Assembly (NCBI RefSeq): GCF_001528745.1
Contig: NZ_BCNS01000060.1
Location: 1-64,000 of the forward strand
Source of the DNA: Marinobacterium profundum
GTDB lineage: Bacteria > Pseudomonadota > Gammaproteobacteria > Pseudomonadales > Balneatricaceae
Reading direction: 5' to 3'
Length of the DNA: 64,000 nucleotides
The position numbers were made by a program, and so were the translations under genes. Position 1 is the first letter of the stretch. The number at the start of each line of letters is the position of its first letter. Under the pieces are notes generated by a model. That model saw nothing but the letters and a program-made list of their open reading frames with translations. It was not told the origin of the DNA and made no database searches. This document shows, one piece after another, positions 16,925 to 27,704 of the stretch.

Positions 16925-17683
16925 ACACAAAAAAGCCCCACTATGACTAGGAGGCTTCAATCAGCATTACTCTGGAGAGCACTTGGTGCCCGGAGGCGGA
17001 CCAAATTGCCGGGAGCAATTTGGCATATCGGAGCGCAGCGACGATGACCCGCAGGGCGAACACCAGGGATGGTGTGAGTAATCGAACCTCGGCTCGATGG
17101 AGCCTCACCCACAGAACTACCAGACACAAAAAAGCCCCACTATTGACTAGCGAGGCTTCAATCAGCATTACCTTGGACGACACTTGGTGCCCGGAGGCTT
17201 CTTCACTGGAGGGAAAACCAACCACCAAATTGCCTCTTTAAAAACGATCAGACACAAAAAAGCCCCACTATTACTAGGAGGCTTCAATCAGCATTACTCT
17301 GGAGAGCACTTGGTGCCCGGAGGCGGACCAAATTGCCGGGAGCAATTTGGCATATCGGAGCGCAGCGACGATGACCCGCAGGGCTAACACCAGGGATGGT
17401 GTGAGTAATCGAACCTCGGTTCGATAGAGCCTTACCCACAGATCTACCAGACACAAAAAAGCCCCACTATTACTAGCGAGGCTTCTAAGTATTACTTGGT
17501 GCCCGGAGGCGGACCAAATTGCCGGGAGCAATTTGGCATATCAGAGCGCAGCGACGATGACCCGCAGGGCGAACACCAGGGATGGTGTGAGTAATCGAAC
17601 CTCGGTTCGATGGAGCCTCACCCACAGAACTACCAGACACAAAAAAGCCCCACTATTGACTAGCGAGGCTTCTAAGTATTACT
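16925..17683 (-). repeat. Tandem repeats copying the tRNA-Phe 3' end plus terminator (rtT-like)
   Basis: The 3' end of tRNA-Phe, TGGTGCCCGGAGGC on the plus strand, recurs at 16984, 17185, 17311 and 17497, and the true tRNA end is at 17684. The last two intervals are 186 and 187 nt and nearly identical; the earlier copies are rearranged (201 and 126 nt). Each unit ends in the same terminator (AAGCCTC...GGGGCTTTTTT). The interior carries a conserved stretch with GCAATTTGG and TCGAACC motifs. The layout parallels the rtT repeats behind E. coli tyrT. Open frames here are not convincing genes. Confidence 0.85.
17639..17671 (-). terminator. Terminator of tRNA-Phe
   Basis: On the minus strand AAGCCTC pairs with GGGGCTT (two G-T or near pairs) and is followed by T6. 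It begins 13 nt after the CCA end. Near-identical copies follow in each tandem unit. Confidence 0.85.
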
Positions 17684-17759
17684 TGGTGCCCGGAGGCGGA
17701 ATCGAACCACCGACACGAGGATTTTCAATCCTCTGCTCTACCGACTGAGCTATCCGGGC
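17684..17759 (-). tRNA. tRNA-Phe (GAA)
   Basis: The 76-nt cloverleaf reads GCCCGGATAGCTCAGT at the 5' end and has the anticodon GAA within GATTGAAAATC, the TTCGATTC T-loop and an encoded CCA. The acceptor stem GCCCGGA/TCCGGGC pairs fully. Confidence 0.98.
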
Positions 17760-17775
17760 AACTCAAGAGGCGCGT

Positions 17776-17804
17776 ATTATTCTCTTTGGCGGCCTCCTTG
17801 TCAA
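17776..17804 (-). promoter_or_regulatory. Promoter of tRNA-Phe
   Basis: TTGACA (17799-17804), a 17-nt spacer and AATAAT (17776-17781) on the minus strand, followed by a GC-rich discriminator (ACGCGCC). This is the classic layout of stringently controlled stable-RNA promoters. Confidence 0.88.
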
Positions 17805-17876
17805 CGCTATATTTCCATAAATTTCATAGGTTTTGCGATAAATGTCAGAACACTACAGAGCCAGGTGAACCACTGG

Positions 17877-18227
17877 TCACTGATCATCCATAAAACGTTT
17901 GGCGTGCTCCTGGCCCTGGGTATTTTTATCCCACTCAAGCCGATGATGTAGTGCACCTTTGGCCAGCATATGGGTACTGACCGGCGTGGTCAGCAGCAGG
18001 AATACCGCAATCAGCAGTTGATTCATGCTCAACACGCCACTGTTCCAGGACGACAGCAGCAAGGCGCCGACCAGCAGCCCCCACATTCCCAGGGTCGTGG
18101 CCTTGGTGGGGGCATGCATGCGCGTATAGAAGTCCGGCATGCGCACCAGCCCCAGCGAACCCAGCAGTATGAAGGCGCCACCACCTAGCAGCAGCAACGA
18201 GACAATCAGTTCAAACCAGAATGGCAC
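17877..18227 (-). CDS. mrpG: Na+/H+ antiporter subunit MrpG
   Basis: The product has 116 residues and three membrane helices, matching MrpG/MnhG. The conserved GSLGLVRMPDFYTRMHAPTK segment is present. It is the last subunit of the multi-protein Mrp antiporter, which exports Na+ in exchange for protons. The GTG at 18227 is preferred because GGGAGG lies 7 nt upstream. A longer GTG start at 18260 is possible but lacks that site. Confidence 0.93.
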   Translation of the reverse strand: MPFWFELIVSLLLLGGGAFILLGSLGLVRMPDFYTRMHAPTKATTLGMWGLLVGALLLSSWNSGVLSMNQLLIAVFLLLTTPVSTHMLAKGALHHRLEWDKNTQGQEHAKRFMDDQ

Positions 18228-18281
18228 AGGCCAGCCTCCCTCAAAATGAACATGGAGCACAGCTCTGGGCTGCGCTCGGTA

Positions 18282-18551
18282 TTATTCAATAATATCGCCA
18301 CGCAGCATGTACTTGCATACCGCCACTGTGCTGACAAAGCCCAGCAGTGCGATCAGCAGCGCGGCCTCAAAATAAAGCTCGGTGGACTTCCAGAGCCCAA
18401 ACAGAATGATCAGCGCACTGCTGTTGATATACAGCGTATCCAGCGCCAGTACCCGGTCCGGCAGACCCGAACGGGTATGCAGGCTCCAGAGGTTCATCAG
18501 CATCGCCAGGCAAAGCATGGCGAACACCAGGGGTATGACCCAACTCAGCAT
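18282..18551 (-). CDS. mrpF: Na+/H+ antiporter subunit MrpF
   Basis: The product has 89 residues and three membrane helices. The conserved pattern around GLPDRVLALDTLYIN, with an Asp in helix 2, marks MrpF/MnhF, a subunit implicated in the ion path and related to bile-salt/Na+ transport in other bacteria. It overlaps the end of mrpE by 7 nt, as expected for a tightly coupled operon. Confidence 0.93.
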   Translation of the reverse strand: MLSWVIPLVFAMLCLAMLMNLWSLHTRSGLPDRVLALDTLYINSSALIILFGLWKSTELYFEAALLIALLGFVSTVAVCKYMLRGDIIE

Positions 18552-19033
18552 TCGAAAATCTCCCGCAGCGGTGTCTCATAGCGATGCTTGATGGTGGCGA
18601 TCAACTGCGCCTCGTCTTCCAGGTCCAGCACGTGCAACAGCAAGCGAGAGCGATCCGCCGACACATCGGCACTCAGGGTGCCTGGCGTCAGTGAAATGGT
18701 GCTGGCCAGAACAGTAATGGGAAAGTCCCGGGTGATATCCAGCGGCACTTCAACAAAGGCCGGGCGCAGCTTCAGTTTTGGCCGCAGCATCAGCCGCGCC
18801 ACTTCCATATTGGCCACCAGAATGTCCCACAGCACCCGAAACAGGAACATCAGCGCCTTGATCGGGTGACGGATGGCAGGCTGAGGGTTGCGCAGATGCA
18901 TTGTCAGCAGTGGAATCGTCAGTGCCAGCACGGATCCCAGCAGCAGGTGACCAGGCGCCACCGTCTGGTTCAGCAGCAACCAGACCAGCAGTAACAGCAG
19001 ACTGGTATAGGGCAATGGTAACCAGGTACGCAT
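18545..19033 (-). CDS. mrpE: Na+/H+ antiporter subunit MrpE
   Basis: The product has 162 residues. Two N-terminal membrane helices are followed by a cytoplasmic domain with the family sequence TVLASTISLTPGTLSADVS. MrpE is a small accessory subunit needed for assembly or full activity. Its start lies 1 nt after the mrpD stop, and its end overlaps mrpF. Confidence 0.93.
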   Translation of the reverse strand: MRTWLPLPYTSLLLLLVWLLLNQTVAPGHLLLGSVLALTIPLLTMHLRNPQPAIRHPIKALMFLFRVLWDILVANMEVARLMLRPKLKLRPAFVEVPLDITRDFPITVLASTISLTPGTLSADVSADRSRLLLHVLDLEDEAQLIATIKHRYETPLREIFEC

Positions 19034-19034
19034 G

Positions 19035-20558
19035 TTATTTGACCTCCACCAAGTGAGTCACCGGCTGCAAAACGCTGCCGATCTGGCCCTGCACGTCATG
19101 CAGTTGCTGCGCCGTAGCGGCCGCCATATGCGTAACAGGCCCGGCAAAGACCGATAACAGCAGCGGCATGGACAGTAGCAATACGGTTGCCAGCAGTTGC
19201 ACTGGATGGGCCCGCATAATCTCGACAGGCTTGCCCGCCGGGTTCCAGAACAGGGTACTGCCGGCGCGGGACAGGGTTATCAGTGCCACCAGACTGCTAC
19301 CCAGCACCAGTGGCCAGAGCCAGCTCATTTCAGCGACGCTGCTGGCGGCGCTAAGCATCAGCACCTTACCGAGGAAGCCCGCCAGCGGCGGCATGCCGAT
19401 AACCGCAATGGCACCGATAAAGAACAGCGAACCCAGCAGTCGTCCCTGCCCGACGCCACGCCCTGGTACCAGCCGGTCGCCTACCTTGCCGCGCTGGCGC
19501 GCTATCAGATCGGACAGCAGGAAAAGGCCGCCACAGATCAGGGTGCTGTGCAGCAGGTAATAGAGCGCCGCCGCCGTGGCGGCTTCACGCTGCAGCGCAA
19601 TGACCGCCAGCAGGGAACCAACCGAAACGATTATCAGATTGGCAATCAGACGGCGCAGGTCCTGCGAAGCCAGCACACCGATGGCACCGACCAGTATCGT
19701 CATCAGACCCAGCGGCCAGAGCCAGGGGCCGGCAATATGACTGAGCGACCCGGCGGCGTCGCCGAAAATCACCGTGAACACCCGCAGGATGGCGTAGATG
19801 CCCACCTTTGTCATGATGGCAAAGAGCGCCGCCACCGCCGGTGTCGAGGCCGCGTAGGCCGCAGGCAACCAGAATTGCAGCGGCAACATGGCGGCCTTGA
19901 GCCCGAACACGATCAGTAGCATCAGGCCACCAGCGCGCACCAAAGGCGCTTCAGCGGGATCCAGATGCTGCACCTTGAGCGCCAGGTCGGCGATGTTCAG
20001 CGTGCCCAGGGTGCCGTACAGAATGCCCAGCGCAAACAGGAAGATGGCCGACCCCGCCAGGTTCAGAATCACATAGTGCAGACCGGCCCGGGTACGCGTC
20101 TTGCCACCGCCAAACATCAGCAGGCCGTAGGAGGCGATGAGCAGAATCTCGAAAAATACGAACAGGTTAAACAGGTCGCCGGTCAGGAAGGCGCCGTTGA
20201 CTCCCAGAATCTGGAACTGCAACAGCGGCTGGAAGAAGGAACCTTCTTCAGTCCGCGGGCCAAAGGTATAGAGCAGCGAACAGAAGGCCAGCACCGAGGT
20301 CAGTAGCAACAACAGCGTACTGAGGCGATCGGCCACCATTACAATACCAAAGGGTGCGGCCCAGTCTCCCAGGGCATAAACCCCTATCACTCCCTGCTGT
20401 GCCTGCTGAACCAGCAGAACACTGATCAGCATGGTTGCAGCCGACAGCACCAGGGCAAAATTGCGCTGGCGCACCCGGCTATCGGTCAGGGGCGGCAACA
20501 ACATCAGCAAGCCGCCGAGCAGCGGCAGAATAAGCGGTAACAGGATCAGATGCTGCAT
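19035..20558 (-). CDS. mrpD: Na+/H+ antiporter subunit MrpD
   Basis: The product has 508 residues with about fourteen helices and is related to NuoM/NuoN. The conserved proton-path region is visible, including a charged glutamate in FFEILLIASYGL and lysines in KAAMLPLQFWLPAAYA. The reading frame is open to 20660, but the ATG at 20558 begins the usual MrpD N-terminus and lies 1 nt beyond the mrpC stop, so I used it. With MrpA it forms the two large antiporter subunits. Confidence 0.94.
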   Translation of the reverse strand: MQHLILLPLILPLLGGLLMLLPPLTDSRVRQRNFALVLSAATMLISVLLVQQAQQGVIGVYALGDWAAPFGIVMVADRLSTLLLLLTSVLAFCSLLYTFGPRTEEGSFFQPLLQFQILGVNGAFLTGDLFNLFVFFEILLIASYGLLMFGGGKTRTRAGLHYVILNLAGSAIFLFALGILYGTLGTLNIADLALKVQHLDPAEAPLVRAGGLMLLIVFGLKAAMLPLQFWLPAAYAASTPAVAALFAIMTKVGIYAILRVFTVIFGDAAGSLSHIAGPWLWPLGLMTILVGAIGVLASQDLRRLIANLIIVSVGSLLAVIALQREAATAAALYYLLHSTLICGGLFLLSDLIARQRGKVGDRLVPGRGVGQGRLLGSLFFIGAIAVIGMPPLAGFLGKVLMLSAASSVAEMSWLWPLVLGSSLVALITLSRAGSTLFWNPAGKPVEIMRAHPVQLLATVLLLSMPLLLSVFAGPVTHMAAATAQQLHDVQGQIGSVLQPVTHLVEVK

Positions 20559-20559
20559 C

Positions 20560-20916
20560 TCAGTTACGCTCCTCTGAATCCAGTACCAGTTCCGGCACAC
20601 GACCATCCACATGATCGTTGCCCAAGTCTCCCCGGGCACGCATGGCCAGAATGACGACAAAGGCCGTCATTGCAAAGCCAATCACTATCGCGGTCAGCAC
20701 CAGCGCCTGGGGCAACGGGTCGGCATGATCGCTGCCGGCACCCAGTACGGCGGCGGCACTGTTATTCAGGCGCCCTGTGGCGAACAGAAACAGGTTCACA
20801 CCATAGGACAGCAGGGTCAGGCCCACCACCACGGGAAAGGTGCGCCCGCGCAGCAGCAGGAAGACACCTGCGGCAGTCAAAACGCCGACACAGACGGCAT
20901 ACAGGGCTTCCATCAA
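20560..20916 (-). CDS. mrpC: Na+/H+ antiporter subunit MrpC
   Basis: The product has 118 residues and three helices and is a NuoK homologue. [14 protein letters not shown] and [17 protein letters not shown] are the family hallmarks. It overlaps the end of mrpA by 4 nt. Two adjacent Met codons at the start leave a one-codon ambiguity. Confidence 0.94.
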   Translation of the reverse strand: MMEALYAVCVGVLTAAGVFLLLRGRTFPVVVGLTLLSYGVNLFLFATGRLNNSAAAVLGAGSDHADPLPQALVLTAIVIGFAMTAFVVILAMRARGDLGNDHVDGRVPELVLDSEERN

Positions 20917-23708
20917 TCTTGCTCCTTGGTCACGGGTCTTTCACTGGTGGTCATCTGACCGAGATTGGCAAGAATCAACAGCGTGGACCCCACCACCGTC
21001 ATGTAAACCCCCAGGTCAAAGGTCATGGCGCTGGCCAGTTCGAACTCGCCAATCAGCGGCAGCTCGAAGTGACCAAACCAGGACGTCAGGAAAGGTCGGC
21101 CGAACAGCCAGCTGGCAGCCCCGGTCAGGGTCGACAGCAGGATTCCGCAGCCTATCAGGCGCGGGTAAATCACCCGTACCCGCGCTTTCATCCAGTCCAC
21201 GCCCTGGGCCATGTACTGCAGAATCAGCGCCACAGCCGTTACCAGTCCGGCGATAAAACCACCGCCGGGCATGTTATGGCCGCGCAGGAAGATAAACACC
21301 GACACCAGCAGCGCCAGCGGCAGCACACTCTGGGATATGGTGGCCAGCACCAGCGGATGGCGATCCCGTGCCCAGCCGCGTCCATCGGCATCACCGGAAG
21401 GCATAAACAGACGCAGCCCGGCCAGCAGGTTGTAGATACCCAGTGCCGCTATCCCCAGCACGGTGATTTCGCCCAGGGTATCGAAGCCACGGAAGTCCAC
21501 CAGAATGACGTTGACGACATTGTCGCCACCGCCGCCGGTTTTGCTGTTCTGCAGGAAGAAGTCGGAAATAGGATTGAAGCTGCGAGTCATCATGGCGTAA
21601 CTGATCGAGCCCATCAGGCCACCGATCACAATCGACAGCGACAGGTCCCGCAGTATATGGCTCGGACGTGATTCGCGCGGTGTACGCTGGGGCAGAAAAA
21701 ACAGCGCCAGCATCAGCAGGATCAGCGTCACCACCTCGACCACCAGCTGCGTCAGTGCCAGATCCGGCGCTGAGAAGCGCGCAAATACCAGCGACACCAC
21801 CAGCCCCACAACAGACAGCATCAGCAGCGCCACGACCCGGTTGCGATTGTAAATCACAGTGGCAATAGCACCGATGCACAACAGCAGCGCCATGGCGATG
21901 GCAACCCCGTCCAGCGGTAACTGCGGCCTGTCGCCGGCCAGGTTCACCAGATCCAGCATTGACTGCCCCACCAGCAGCGCCCACAACAGCAGCATCAGCA
22001 CCAGATAGCGCTGCAGCGAACCGTTATCGAGCCGCTCCAGCAGCCAGGTGGCGGACGCAATCAGACGACGCACCACGCGCTCAAAGGCCTCATTGGCATT
22101 GAACTCCGGGAACTGCTTCTGAAATGCATAGATATTGCGGCGGTTGAAATACACCAGCAAGCCGCCGCACATGGCCACCAGACTCATGATCAGTGGCGTG
22201 TTAATGCCATGCCAGATCGCCAGGCTGTACTCGGGCAGCTCACCGCCCAGTACGGCGGAGGAGGCCAGCGCCAGCAGCGGTCCTACCACCAGGCTCGGGA
22301 ATATACCCACCAGCAGGCAGAGCGCCACCAGAATTTCCACCGGCACTTTCATATAGCGCGGGGGCTCATGGGGTGTTCTGGGCAGGTTGATCGGCTCGCC
22401 GTTGAAGAAGACATCGTGAATAAAGCGCGTCGAATAGGCTACCGAGAATATACCCGCCAGGGTTGCCAGCACCGGAATAATCCACGATAGAGACCCCAGG
22501 AAGTCCTGTTGCAGGGTTTCGGCAAAGAACATTTCCTTGGACAGGAATCCGTTCATCAGCGGCACGCCAGCCATCGCCAATGCCGCCACCATGGCCAGGG
22601 CCGCGGTATAGGGCATGTATTTCCACATGCCGTTGATGCGGCGCATGTCTCGCGTACCGCATTCGTGGTCGATGATGCCGGCGGCCATGAACAGGGACGC
22701 CTTGAAGGTGGCGTGGTTGATGATATGGAACACCGCTGCCACAGCGCCCAGCTTGGTACCCAGACCGAACAGCAGCGTGATCAGACCCAGATGACTGACC
22801 GTGGAGTAGGCCAGCAGACCCTTGAGATCATGCTTGAAGAGCGCGAAGTAAGCGCCTACCAGCATCGTTGTAAGACCGGTCAGGCTGACCAGCGCAAACC
22901 AGAGCTCGGTGCCGGACAGCGCCGGGTAGAGTCTGGCCATCAGAAAGAGCCCGGCCTTGACCATGGTGGCTGAGTGCAGGTAGGCGCTGACAGGGGTTGG
23001 CGCCGCCATGGCGTGGGGCAACCAGAAATGGAACGGAAACTGTGCCGACTTGGTAAAGACACCCAGCAGCACCAGTACCAGCGTCACCGGATACCAGGCA
23101 TGGGCACGAATCAGGTCGCCGCTGGCCAGAATCACATCCAGCTCGTAGCTACCGGTAATCTTGCCCAGCAGCAGAATGCCGCCCAACAGCGCAAGACCGC
23201 CGGCACCGGTTACGGTCAACGCCATGCGGGCACCGCGACGGGCCTCGCTCTTGTGCCACCAGTAGCCGATTAGCAAAAATGAGCTGATGCTGGTCAGTTC
23301 CCAGAACATCCACAGCTGCAGCAGGTTGCCCGACAGCACTATGCCCAGCATCGCCGTCATGAACAGCATCAGATAGGCATAGAGCCGTGCCATGGAATCC
23401 TGCGCCGACAGGTAATAGCGCGCGTAGAGAATAACCAGCAGGCCAATGCCCAGAATCAGAATGGAAAACAGCAGCGCCAGACCGTCAAAACGAAAGCTGA
23501 TATTCAGCCCCAGCGCTGGCAGCCACTCAAGCTGCGCCTGAATCGAACTGCTGCCCTCAAGCTGGGGAATCAGGCTTAGTGTCAGCACTAGTGCCAGTGC
23601 CGGCAGTACCGCCGTAGCCCAGGCAAGGGCTGTGCGTCCCAGGCCCGACGCCAGAATGGGGACGAGCGCCCCCAGCAGTGGCAGCAAGGGTATCCACATG
23701 AGAGTCAT
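20913..23708 (-). CDS. mrpA: Na+/H+ antiporter subunit MrpA with fused MrpB domain
   Basis: The product has 931 residues. The first 700 or so residues are the NuoL-like antiporter module ([47 protein letters not shown]; the histidines in [14 protein letters not shown]). The C-terminal 200 residues match MrpB, so this operon has the six-gene A(B)CDEFG layout known from Pseudomonas and Vibrio. It is the first gene of the operon. The antiporter supports Na+ and alkali tolerance, fitting a marine host. Confidence 0.95.
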   Translation of the reverse strand: MTLMWIPLLPLLGALVPILASGLGRTALAWATAVLPALALVLTLSLIPQLEGSSSIQAQLEWLPALGLNISFRFDGLALLFSILILGIGLLVILYARYYLSAQDSMARLYAYLMLFMTAMLGIVLSGNLLQLWMFWELTSISSFLLIGYWWHKSEARRGARMALTVTGAGGLALLGGILLLGKITGSYELDVILASGDLIRAHAWYPVTLVLVLLGVFTKSAQFPFHFWLPHAMAAPTPVSAYLHSATMVKAGLFLMARLYPALSGTELWFALVSLTGLTTMLVGAYFALFKHDLKGLLAYSTVSHLGLITLLFGLGTKLGAVAAVFHIINHATFKASLFMAAGIIDHECGTRDMRRINGMWKYMPYTAALAMVAALAMAGVPLMNGFLSKEMFFAETLQQDFLGSLSWIIPVLATLAGIFSVAYSTRFIHDVFFNGEPINLPRTPHEPPRYMKVPVEILVALCLLVGIFPSLVVGPLLALASSAVLGGELPEYSLAIWHGINTPLIMSLVAMCGGLLVYFNRRNIYAFQKQFPEFNANEAFERVVRRLIASATWLLERLDNGSLQRYLVLMLLLWALLVGQSMLDLVNLAGDRPQLPLDGVAIAMALLLCIGAIATVIYNRNRVVALLMLSVVGLVVSLVFARFSAPDLALTQLVVEVVTLILLMLALFFLPQRTPRESRPSHILRDLSLSIVIGGLMGSISYAMMTRSFNPISDFFLQNSKTGGGGDNVVNVILVDFRGFDTLGEITVLGIAALGIYNLLAGLRLFMPSGDADGRGWARDRHPLVLATISQSVLPLALLVSVFIFLRGHNMPGGGFIAGLVTAVALILQYMAQGVDWMKARVRVIYPRLIGCGILLSTLTGAASWLFGRPFLTSWFGHFELPLIGEFELASAMTFDLGVYMTVVGSTLLILANLGQMTTSERPVTKEQD

Positions 23709-23895
23709 GCCGTGTTCATTCCTGTTTCAGGCAAAATTGGTCGTGAGCGGGCCAAAAACCAGCGGCCCGGTATCATGGCGACGAGGCTGGCGACATCACT
23801 CCGATACAGGTAACTGCCCGTATGAGCAGGCCCGACCGGCGGATATAGCCGCCGGCCCTGCAATATTTCGGAATAAGTGCCCAAGCCCCTCGAAA

Positions 23896-24174
23896 TCAGG
23901 ATGCGTCGCTAGGCGCTACGTAACCTTCTGCCTTGGCGTAATCATCGCCGCGCATGAATTTATCCATTTCCTTTTGCAAAAATTCGCGGGTCGAAGGGTC
24001 CATCATGTTCAGGTGCTTCTCGTTGATCAGCAGCGTCTGATGGGCAGTCCACTCAGTCCAGGCTTTCTGGGATATATGCTCGTAGATATCCATGCCCTTG
24101 GGGCCGGGATAGGGCGGACGCGCTAGACCTTCCAGCTCCTGTTGGTACTTGCGGCAGAATACGGTACGGGTCAT
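23896..24174 (-). CDS. yggX: YggX family oxidative damage protection / Fe2+ trafficking protein
   Basis: The product has 92 residues, the family length. It has the conserved start [16 protein letters not shown] with Cys7, the [19 protein letters not shown] core and a C-terminal YVAPS. YggX protects Fe-S enzymes against oxidative damage. It lies downstream of mutY, as in E. coli and Pseudomonas. MutY is itself an Fe-S enzyme. Confidence 0.96.
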   Translation of the reverse strand: MTRTVFCRKYQQELEGLARPPYPGPKGMDIYEHISQKAWTEWTAHQTLLINEKHLNMMDPSTREFLQKEMDKFMRGDDYAKAEGYVAPSDAS

Positions 24175-24322
24175 CGGTGTCTCCGAATAAATTACGTTTT
24201 AACCTTGTGGACAAACAGACTCAGGCTCTGAGTTGTCCGTCACGCCACAGGCTCGTTGATCCAAAAGCTCGGGCGCACATATCTCTGAGTGTGAAGCCCT
24301 TGGGCTCACACAGGCAGTCAGC

Positions 24323-25366
24323 TTAACCCGCCTGACAGGCCGCCAGCAGCCGTTTTACCGGTGCGGCAAGGCCCACGCTGGCAGGCCGCTGTATGTTATA
24401 CCAGAGTAAAGGCGCCCCTTCCATGACCGCATCTGCGTCACTGGGTCGCACCAGCACCGGCGTTATATCCAGATGAAAGTGACTGAAGGTATGTCGCAGC
24501 GGCGCCAGTACCCGAGCGCTGTCGAGGTCCAGCGCAAGGCCGGTTTCACGTTCAGCATCGCGCAGATCCGCTGCCTGGGGCAAACTCCAGAGACCGCCCC
24601 ATAGGCCGCTTGGCGGGCGTTGCTGCAGCAGTATTTCACCGGCGTCGTTCTGCACCATCAGCATCAGCGTCTGGCGCACCGGCAGCACCTTTTTCGGCCT
24701 TGGCATCGGCAGCTCACCGGTGCGCCCCTGGGCATGGGCCGCACAATCGCTCTGCAGCGGACAGCGCCCGCAGGCAGGCTTGCTGCGGCTGCACAGGGTC
24801 GCCCCCAGGTCCATCATGGCCTGGGTATAGTCCGCCACGCGCTGCCAGGGTGTATTGCGCTCGGCATAGACCCAGAGTTCCTGCATCACCGCGGTACTGC
24901 CCGTCCAGCCGTCCAGGGCATAAAAGCGTGCCAGCACCCGCTTGACGTTGCCATCCAGAATGGCGGCGCGCTTGCCGGTCGAGATCGACAGAATGGCACC
25001 TGCGGTGGAACGGCCGATGCCCGGCAGCGCCTCCAGCCCCTCAACAGTCTGGGGAAAGCAGCCGCCGAACTCGCGGGCGACAATGCCCGCTGTCTTGTGC
25101 AGGTTGCGGGCCCGGGCGTAATAACCCAGGCCCGTCCAGAGGTGCAGTACCTCGTCCTGATCCGCCGCTGCCAGCGTTTCTACATCGGGGAATCGGGCAA
25201 TAAAACGCTCGAAATAGGGAATCACCGTTGCAACCTGCGTCTGCTGCAACATGATTTCCGAAATCCAGGTGTGGTAGCTGCTTTTATCCGCCTGCCAAGG
25301 CAAATCATGGCGGCCATGCTGGTCAAACCAGTCGAGGACCGCCGTGTAGAATTGCTCGCTTGTCAT
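24323..25366 (-). CDS. mutY: A/G-specific adenine glycosylase MutY
   Basis: The product has 347 residues. It removes adenine mispaired with 8-oxoguanine. Catalytic Glu37 ([10 protein letters not shown]), the helix-hairpin-helix LPGIGRSTA with Asp138, and the four [4Fe-4S] cysteines at 192, 199, 202 and 208 fall at the same numbers as in E. coli MutY. The C-terminal NUDIX-like domain (WGGLWSLPQ) that reads 8-oxoG is present. The ATG shares one base with the asmA stop codon (TGATG), indicating coupling. Confidence 0.97.
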   Translation of the reverse strand: MTSEQFYTAVLDWFDQHGRHDLPWQADKSSYHTWISEIMLQQTQVATVIPYFERFIARFPDVETLAAADQDEVLHLWTGLGYYARARNLHKTAGIVAREFGGCFPQTVEGLEALPGIGRSTAGAILSISTGKRAAILDGNVKRVLARFYALDGWTGSTAVMQELWVYAERNTPWQRVADYTQAMMDLGATLCSRSKPACGRCPLQSDCAAHAQGRTGELPMPRPKKVLPVRQTLMLMVQNDAGEILLQQRPPSGLWGGLWSLPQAADLRDAERETGLALDLDSARVLAPLRHTFSHFHLDITPVLVRPSDADAVMEGAPLLWYNIQRPASVGLAAPVKRLLAACQAG

Positions 25367-27516
25367 CAGTTGCCAAAGAGCCCCTTGAGTAGCTGCTTGG
25401 CATCATCGCCCAGCTTTTCCTGAATGCTTTCCTTAACCTTTTCTTCCACCTTCTGCTGCACATCCTGCTTCAGACGTGCCTTGAGCAGATCCTTGAACAC
25501 GCTCAGATCGGGGCGGCACAGCTGTGCCGGCTCTGTATCGAAGGAGCCCTTGCAGTTCACCGGCCATTCAACGCCCTGGATCTTGTTATTGACCGAACAA
25601 CTCTGCTTGAACAGATTCTCCTGAATCGTCAGACCCAGACGGTAATCAATCAGTGCCTTGGGCAGATCCACCGAGCCGCTGCCCTTGAGGCCTATGGCAT
25701 CCAGCGACGCCTGCAGATCCTCATTGCTCACCACGCCATTACGCATAATGAAACTACCGCCCAGATTGGCAAAGGGCGTGGAGCCATCAACCTGCTCGGC
25801 ATTAACACCCAGACTGGCAAGGTTGTTGAAGCCCTGGCAGACGGTTTGTGCCATGTCGATACCGCTGATGGTGCCATCTGCCACGTTAAACTTGGCAGTA
25901 CCGTTGAGGCTGTTGACGATGGCATGAACAGAGCGACCCTGGGCACTGACTTCAGCCTGGCTGCTCAGGGTGCCGGTCATGGCGGGTTTTTCTTCGGTGT
26001 TGAGGGCCTGCAGCAGGTCACCTATCTGCAGACCACTGACCGTTTTGCTCGATTTGAGCTTCACCGGCGTATTCCGTACATCCAGCACTGCGCTGTTGCG
26101 TACCGTGCCGCCAAACAGGTTGGCATTGATGCGCGACGCATTGATCAGGCCGTTGCGGGCATTAACGGCCAGATCAACATTGCTCAGCTCCATGCCGGAC
26201 AGCTGCAGCGTCTGCAGCTTGAACTGGGCATCCACTAGCAGCGCTCGCAAGGGTTCAACCGGAATGACCTCTTCTTTGGAGTAGCGCTCACCGGTGGCGG
26301 CCTTTCCAGCCGACGCGGCTTGAGCACCCTCTGCGCTCTCGCTCTGAGGGGGCAGGTAACGATCGGCGTTGAGGGCTCCACCATTCAGATCCAGACTGAT
26401 GCCACCATCGGCCAGACTGTAAGCCAGGGCGCCACTGAAGTGGGTGTCATCCAGCGTCAGGGTCAGCGGTTTGAGACTGACCTGGCTCGTCGAGCCACCC
26501 AGCACGGCGCTCAGAGACAGCTTGGTCAGCGCCTTGTCATCCTGCATGGCGGGCAGCGGCTGACCGAGCAGTTCAAGCAGGCTGCGCGGATTGAATTCGG
26601 CCAGCTTGAGCTCGCCGCCGAGCGCCGGCTCGGCAAAATCCTGCAGCGACAGTGAGCCACTGGCTTTAAGGCTGGCAAGACTCAGGTTCAGATTGTCGAT
26701 ACGGGCCAGCTGTGCGACCAGGTCGGCGGATACATCACCGCTAAGTTTAATCTCCACCGGCTTGTCACCGAGCTCGGTCAGACGCAGTTGCACGCTGCTG
26801 TCCAGGCCGCGCAGGCGATACTGCTGCGTCAGCGGGTCGAGCTGAACCTCGGCCTTGAGGCTGGCATCGGCGCTCAGTGTAGGCGCGGCGTCACCGGCGG
26901 ATTGATCCAGTTTGAAGCTCAGATCGAGCGGGAAGTATTCGCCCTGGCGGATACGGCCAGACGTCAGTGCCAGTTCCTGCAGCTGCACCCGTGTGCCGGC
27001 TTTGAGGTCAGCGTAAACGATACGGCCATTACTGACGGCAATGCTCTCTATATCCAGTGAAAGATCCGCGCTGCCATCTGTAGCTTCGCCTGCATCACCG
27101 CGGCCTTCGGCCTGCGTCTTATCCGCGCCGGGAAGGGACCAGTTGTTGCTGCCATCAGCGGCCTGTACCAGATTAAGATCCAGCCCCTGGACCATAATGC
27201 TGCTCATTTCGACCTGGCTGGACAGCAGCGGCAGCAATTTCACCGATACATGCGCCTGCGCCAGGCTTGCCAGCGCCGGCTGCTGCGGATACTGCAGCTT
27301 GACCTGGCTGATCTCCAGCCCCAGCCACGGGAATACCGACCAGCCGATATCGCCGTCTATGCTCAGCTCCAGCCCGGCTTTATCAAGCGCCAGCTGCTCA
27401 ATATCGGCCTTGTAATCGTTGGGTTCAAAAAAAACGCCGAGCAGAATCCCTGCTGTCGCAATCAGGATGACCACCAGCCCTACCAGGCCCAGTACCAGTT
27501 TCGTCAAGCCTTTCAT
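25366..27516 (-). CDS. AsmA family outer-membrane assembly/lipid-homeostasis protein
   Basis: The product has 716 residues with one N-terminal membrane anchor ([22 protein letters not shown]), an AsmA-type opening (FDPNDYK-like [12 protein letters not shown]) and a long periplasmic beta-rich body ending in [12 protein letters not shown]. AsmA proteins are bridge-like proteins thought to affect phospholipid transport to the outer membrane. The ATG at 27516 has GGAGG 6 nt upstream; an ATG 12 nt earlier lies before that site. It is the first gene of asmA-mutY-yggX, an order shared with Pseudomonas. Confidence 0.92.
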   Translation of the reverse strand: MKGLTKLVLGLVGLVVILIATAGILLGVFFEPNDYKADIEQLALDKAGLELSIDGDIGWSVFPWLGLEISQVKLQYPQQPALASLAQAHVSVKLLPLLSSQVEMSSIMVQGLDLNLVQAADGSNNWSLPGADKTQAEGRGDAGEATDGSADLSLDIESIAVSNGRIVYADLKAGTRVQLQELALTSGRIRQGEYFPLDLSFKLDQSAGDAAPTLSADASLKAEVQLDPLTQQYRLRGLDSSVQLRLTELGDKPVEIKLSGDVSADLVAQLARIDNLNLSLASLKASGSLSLQDFAEPALGGELKLAEFNPRSLLELLGQPLPAMQDDKALTKLSLSAVLGGSTSQVSLKPLTLTLDDTHFSGALAYSLADGGISLDLNGGALNADRYLPPQSESAEGAQAASAGKAATGERYSKEEVIPVEPLRALLVDAQFKLQTLQLSGMELSNVDLAVNARNGLINASRINANLFGGTVRNSAVLDVRNTPVKLKSSKTVSGLQIGDLLQALNTEEKPAMTGTLSSQAEVSAQGRSVHAIVNSLNGTAKFNVADGTISGIDMAQTVCQGFNNLASLGVNAEQVDGSTPFANLGGSFIMRNGVVSNEDLQASLDAIGLKGSGSVDLPKALIDYRLGLTIQENLFKQSCSVNNKIQGVEWPVNCKGSFDTEPAQLCRPDLSVFKDLLKARLKQDVQQKVEEKVKESIQEKLGDDAKQLLKGLFGN

Positions 27517-27666
27517 GGCTGCCTCCATTCATATATCAGTGCGCCAGCATAATAGGATCCCGTCAGGAAGCAACGTTTTAGCTTGCCAAACCTGGCTTCA
27601 CCGGCCTTCTTAAGGATACCAGAAGCATCCGCCATGCCGGGTCGTGCGCCGCCCCTGAGTTAGTTG

Positions 27667-27672
27667 TATAAT
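27667..27672 (+). promoter_or_regulatory. -10 element of the hisBHAF operon
   Basis: A perfect TATAAT lies 32 nt before the hisB ATG. The region 17 nt upstream (GTGCGC) is a poor -35, so the promoter may depend on an activator or on other contacts. Confidence 0.5.
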
Positions 27673-27704
27673 CGCCGCCTTGATCAAGCTATCTGGAGCC
27701 CCCC

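Noticed and set aside
16984-17510. Additional tRNA genes at the copies of TGGTGCCCGGAGGC
   Set aside because: Only the 3' acceptor part is copied; no anticodon arm or full cloverleaf is present except at 17684-17759.
16947-17748. Several 60-93-codon frames in the tRNA-Phe repeat array
   Set aside because: They are translations of the repeated tRNA 3' end and terminator, recur with each copy and lack ribosome sites.
17684-17759. An integrated element using tRNA-Phe as attachment site
   Set aside because: The 3'-end copies look like att duplications, but no integrase or phage gene lies between them, so only a tandem repeat is claimed.
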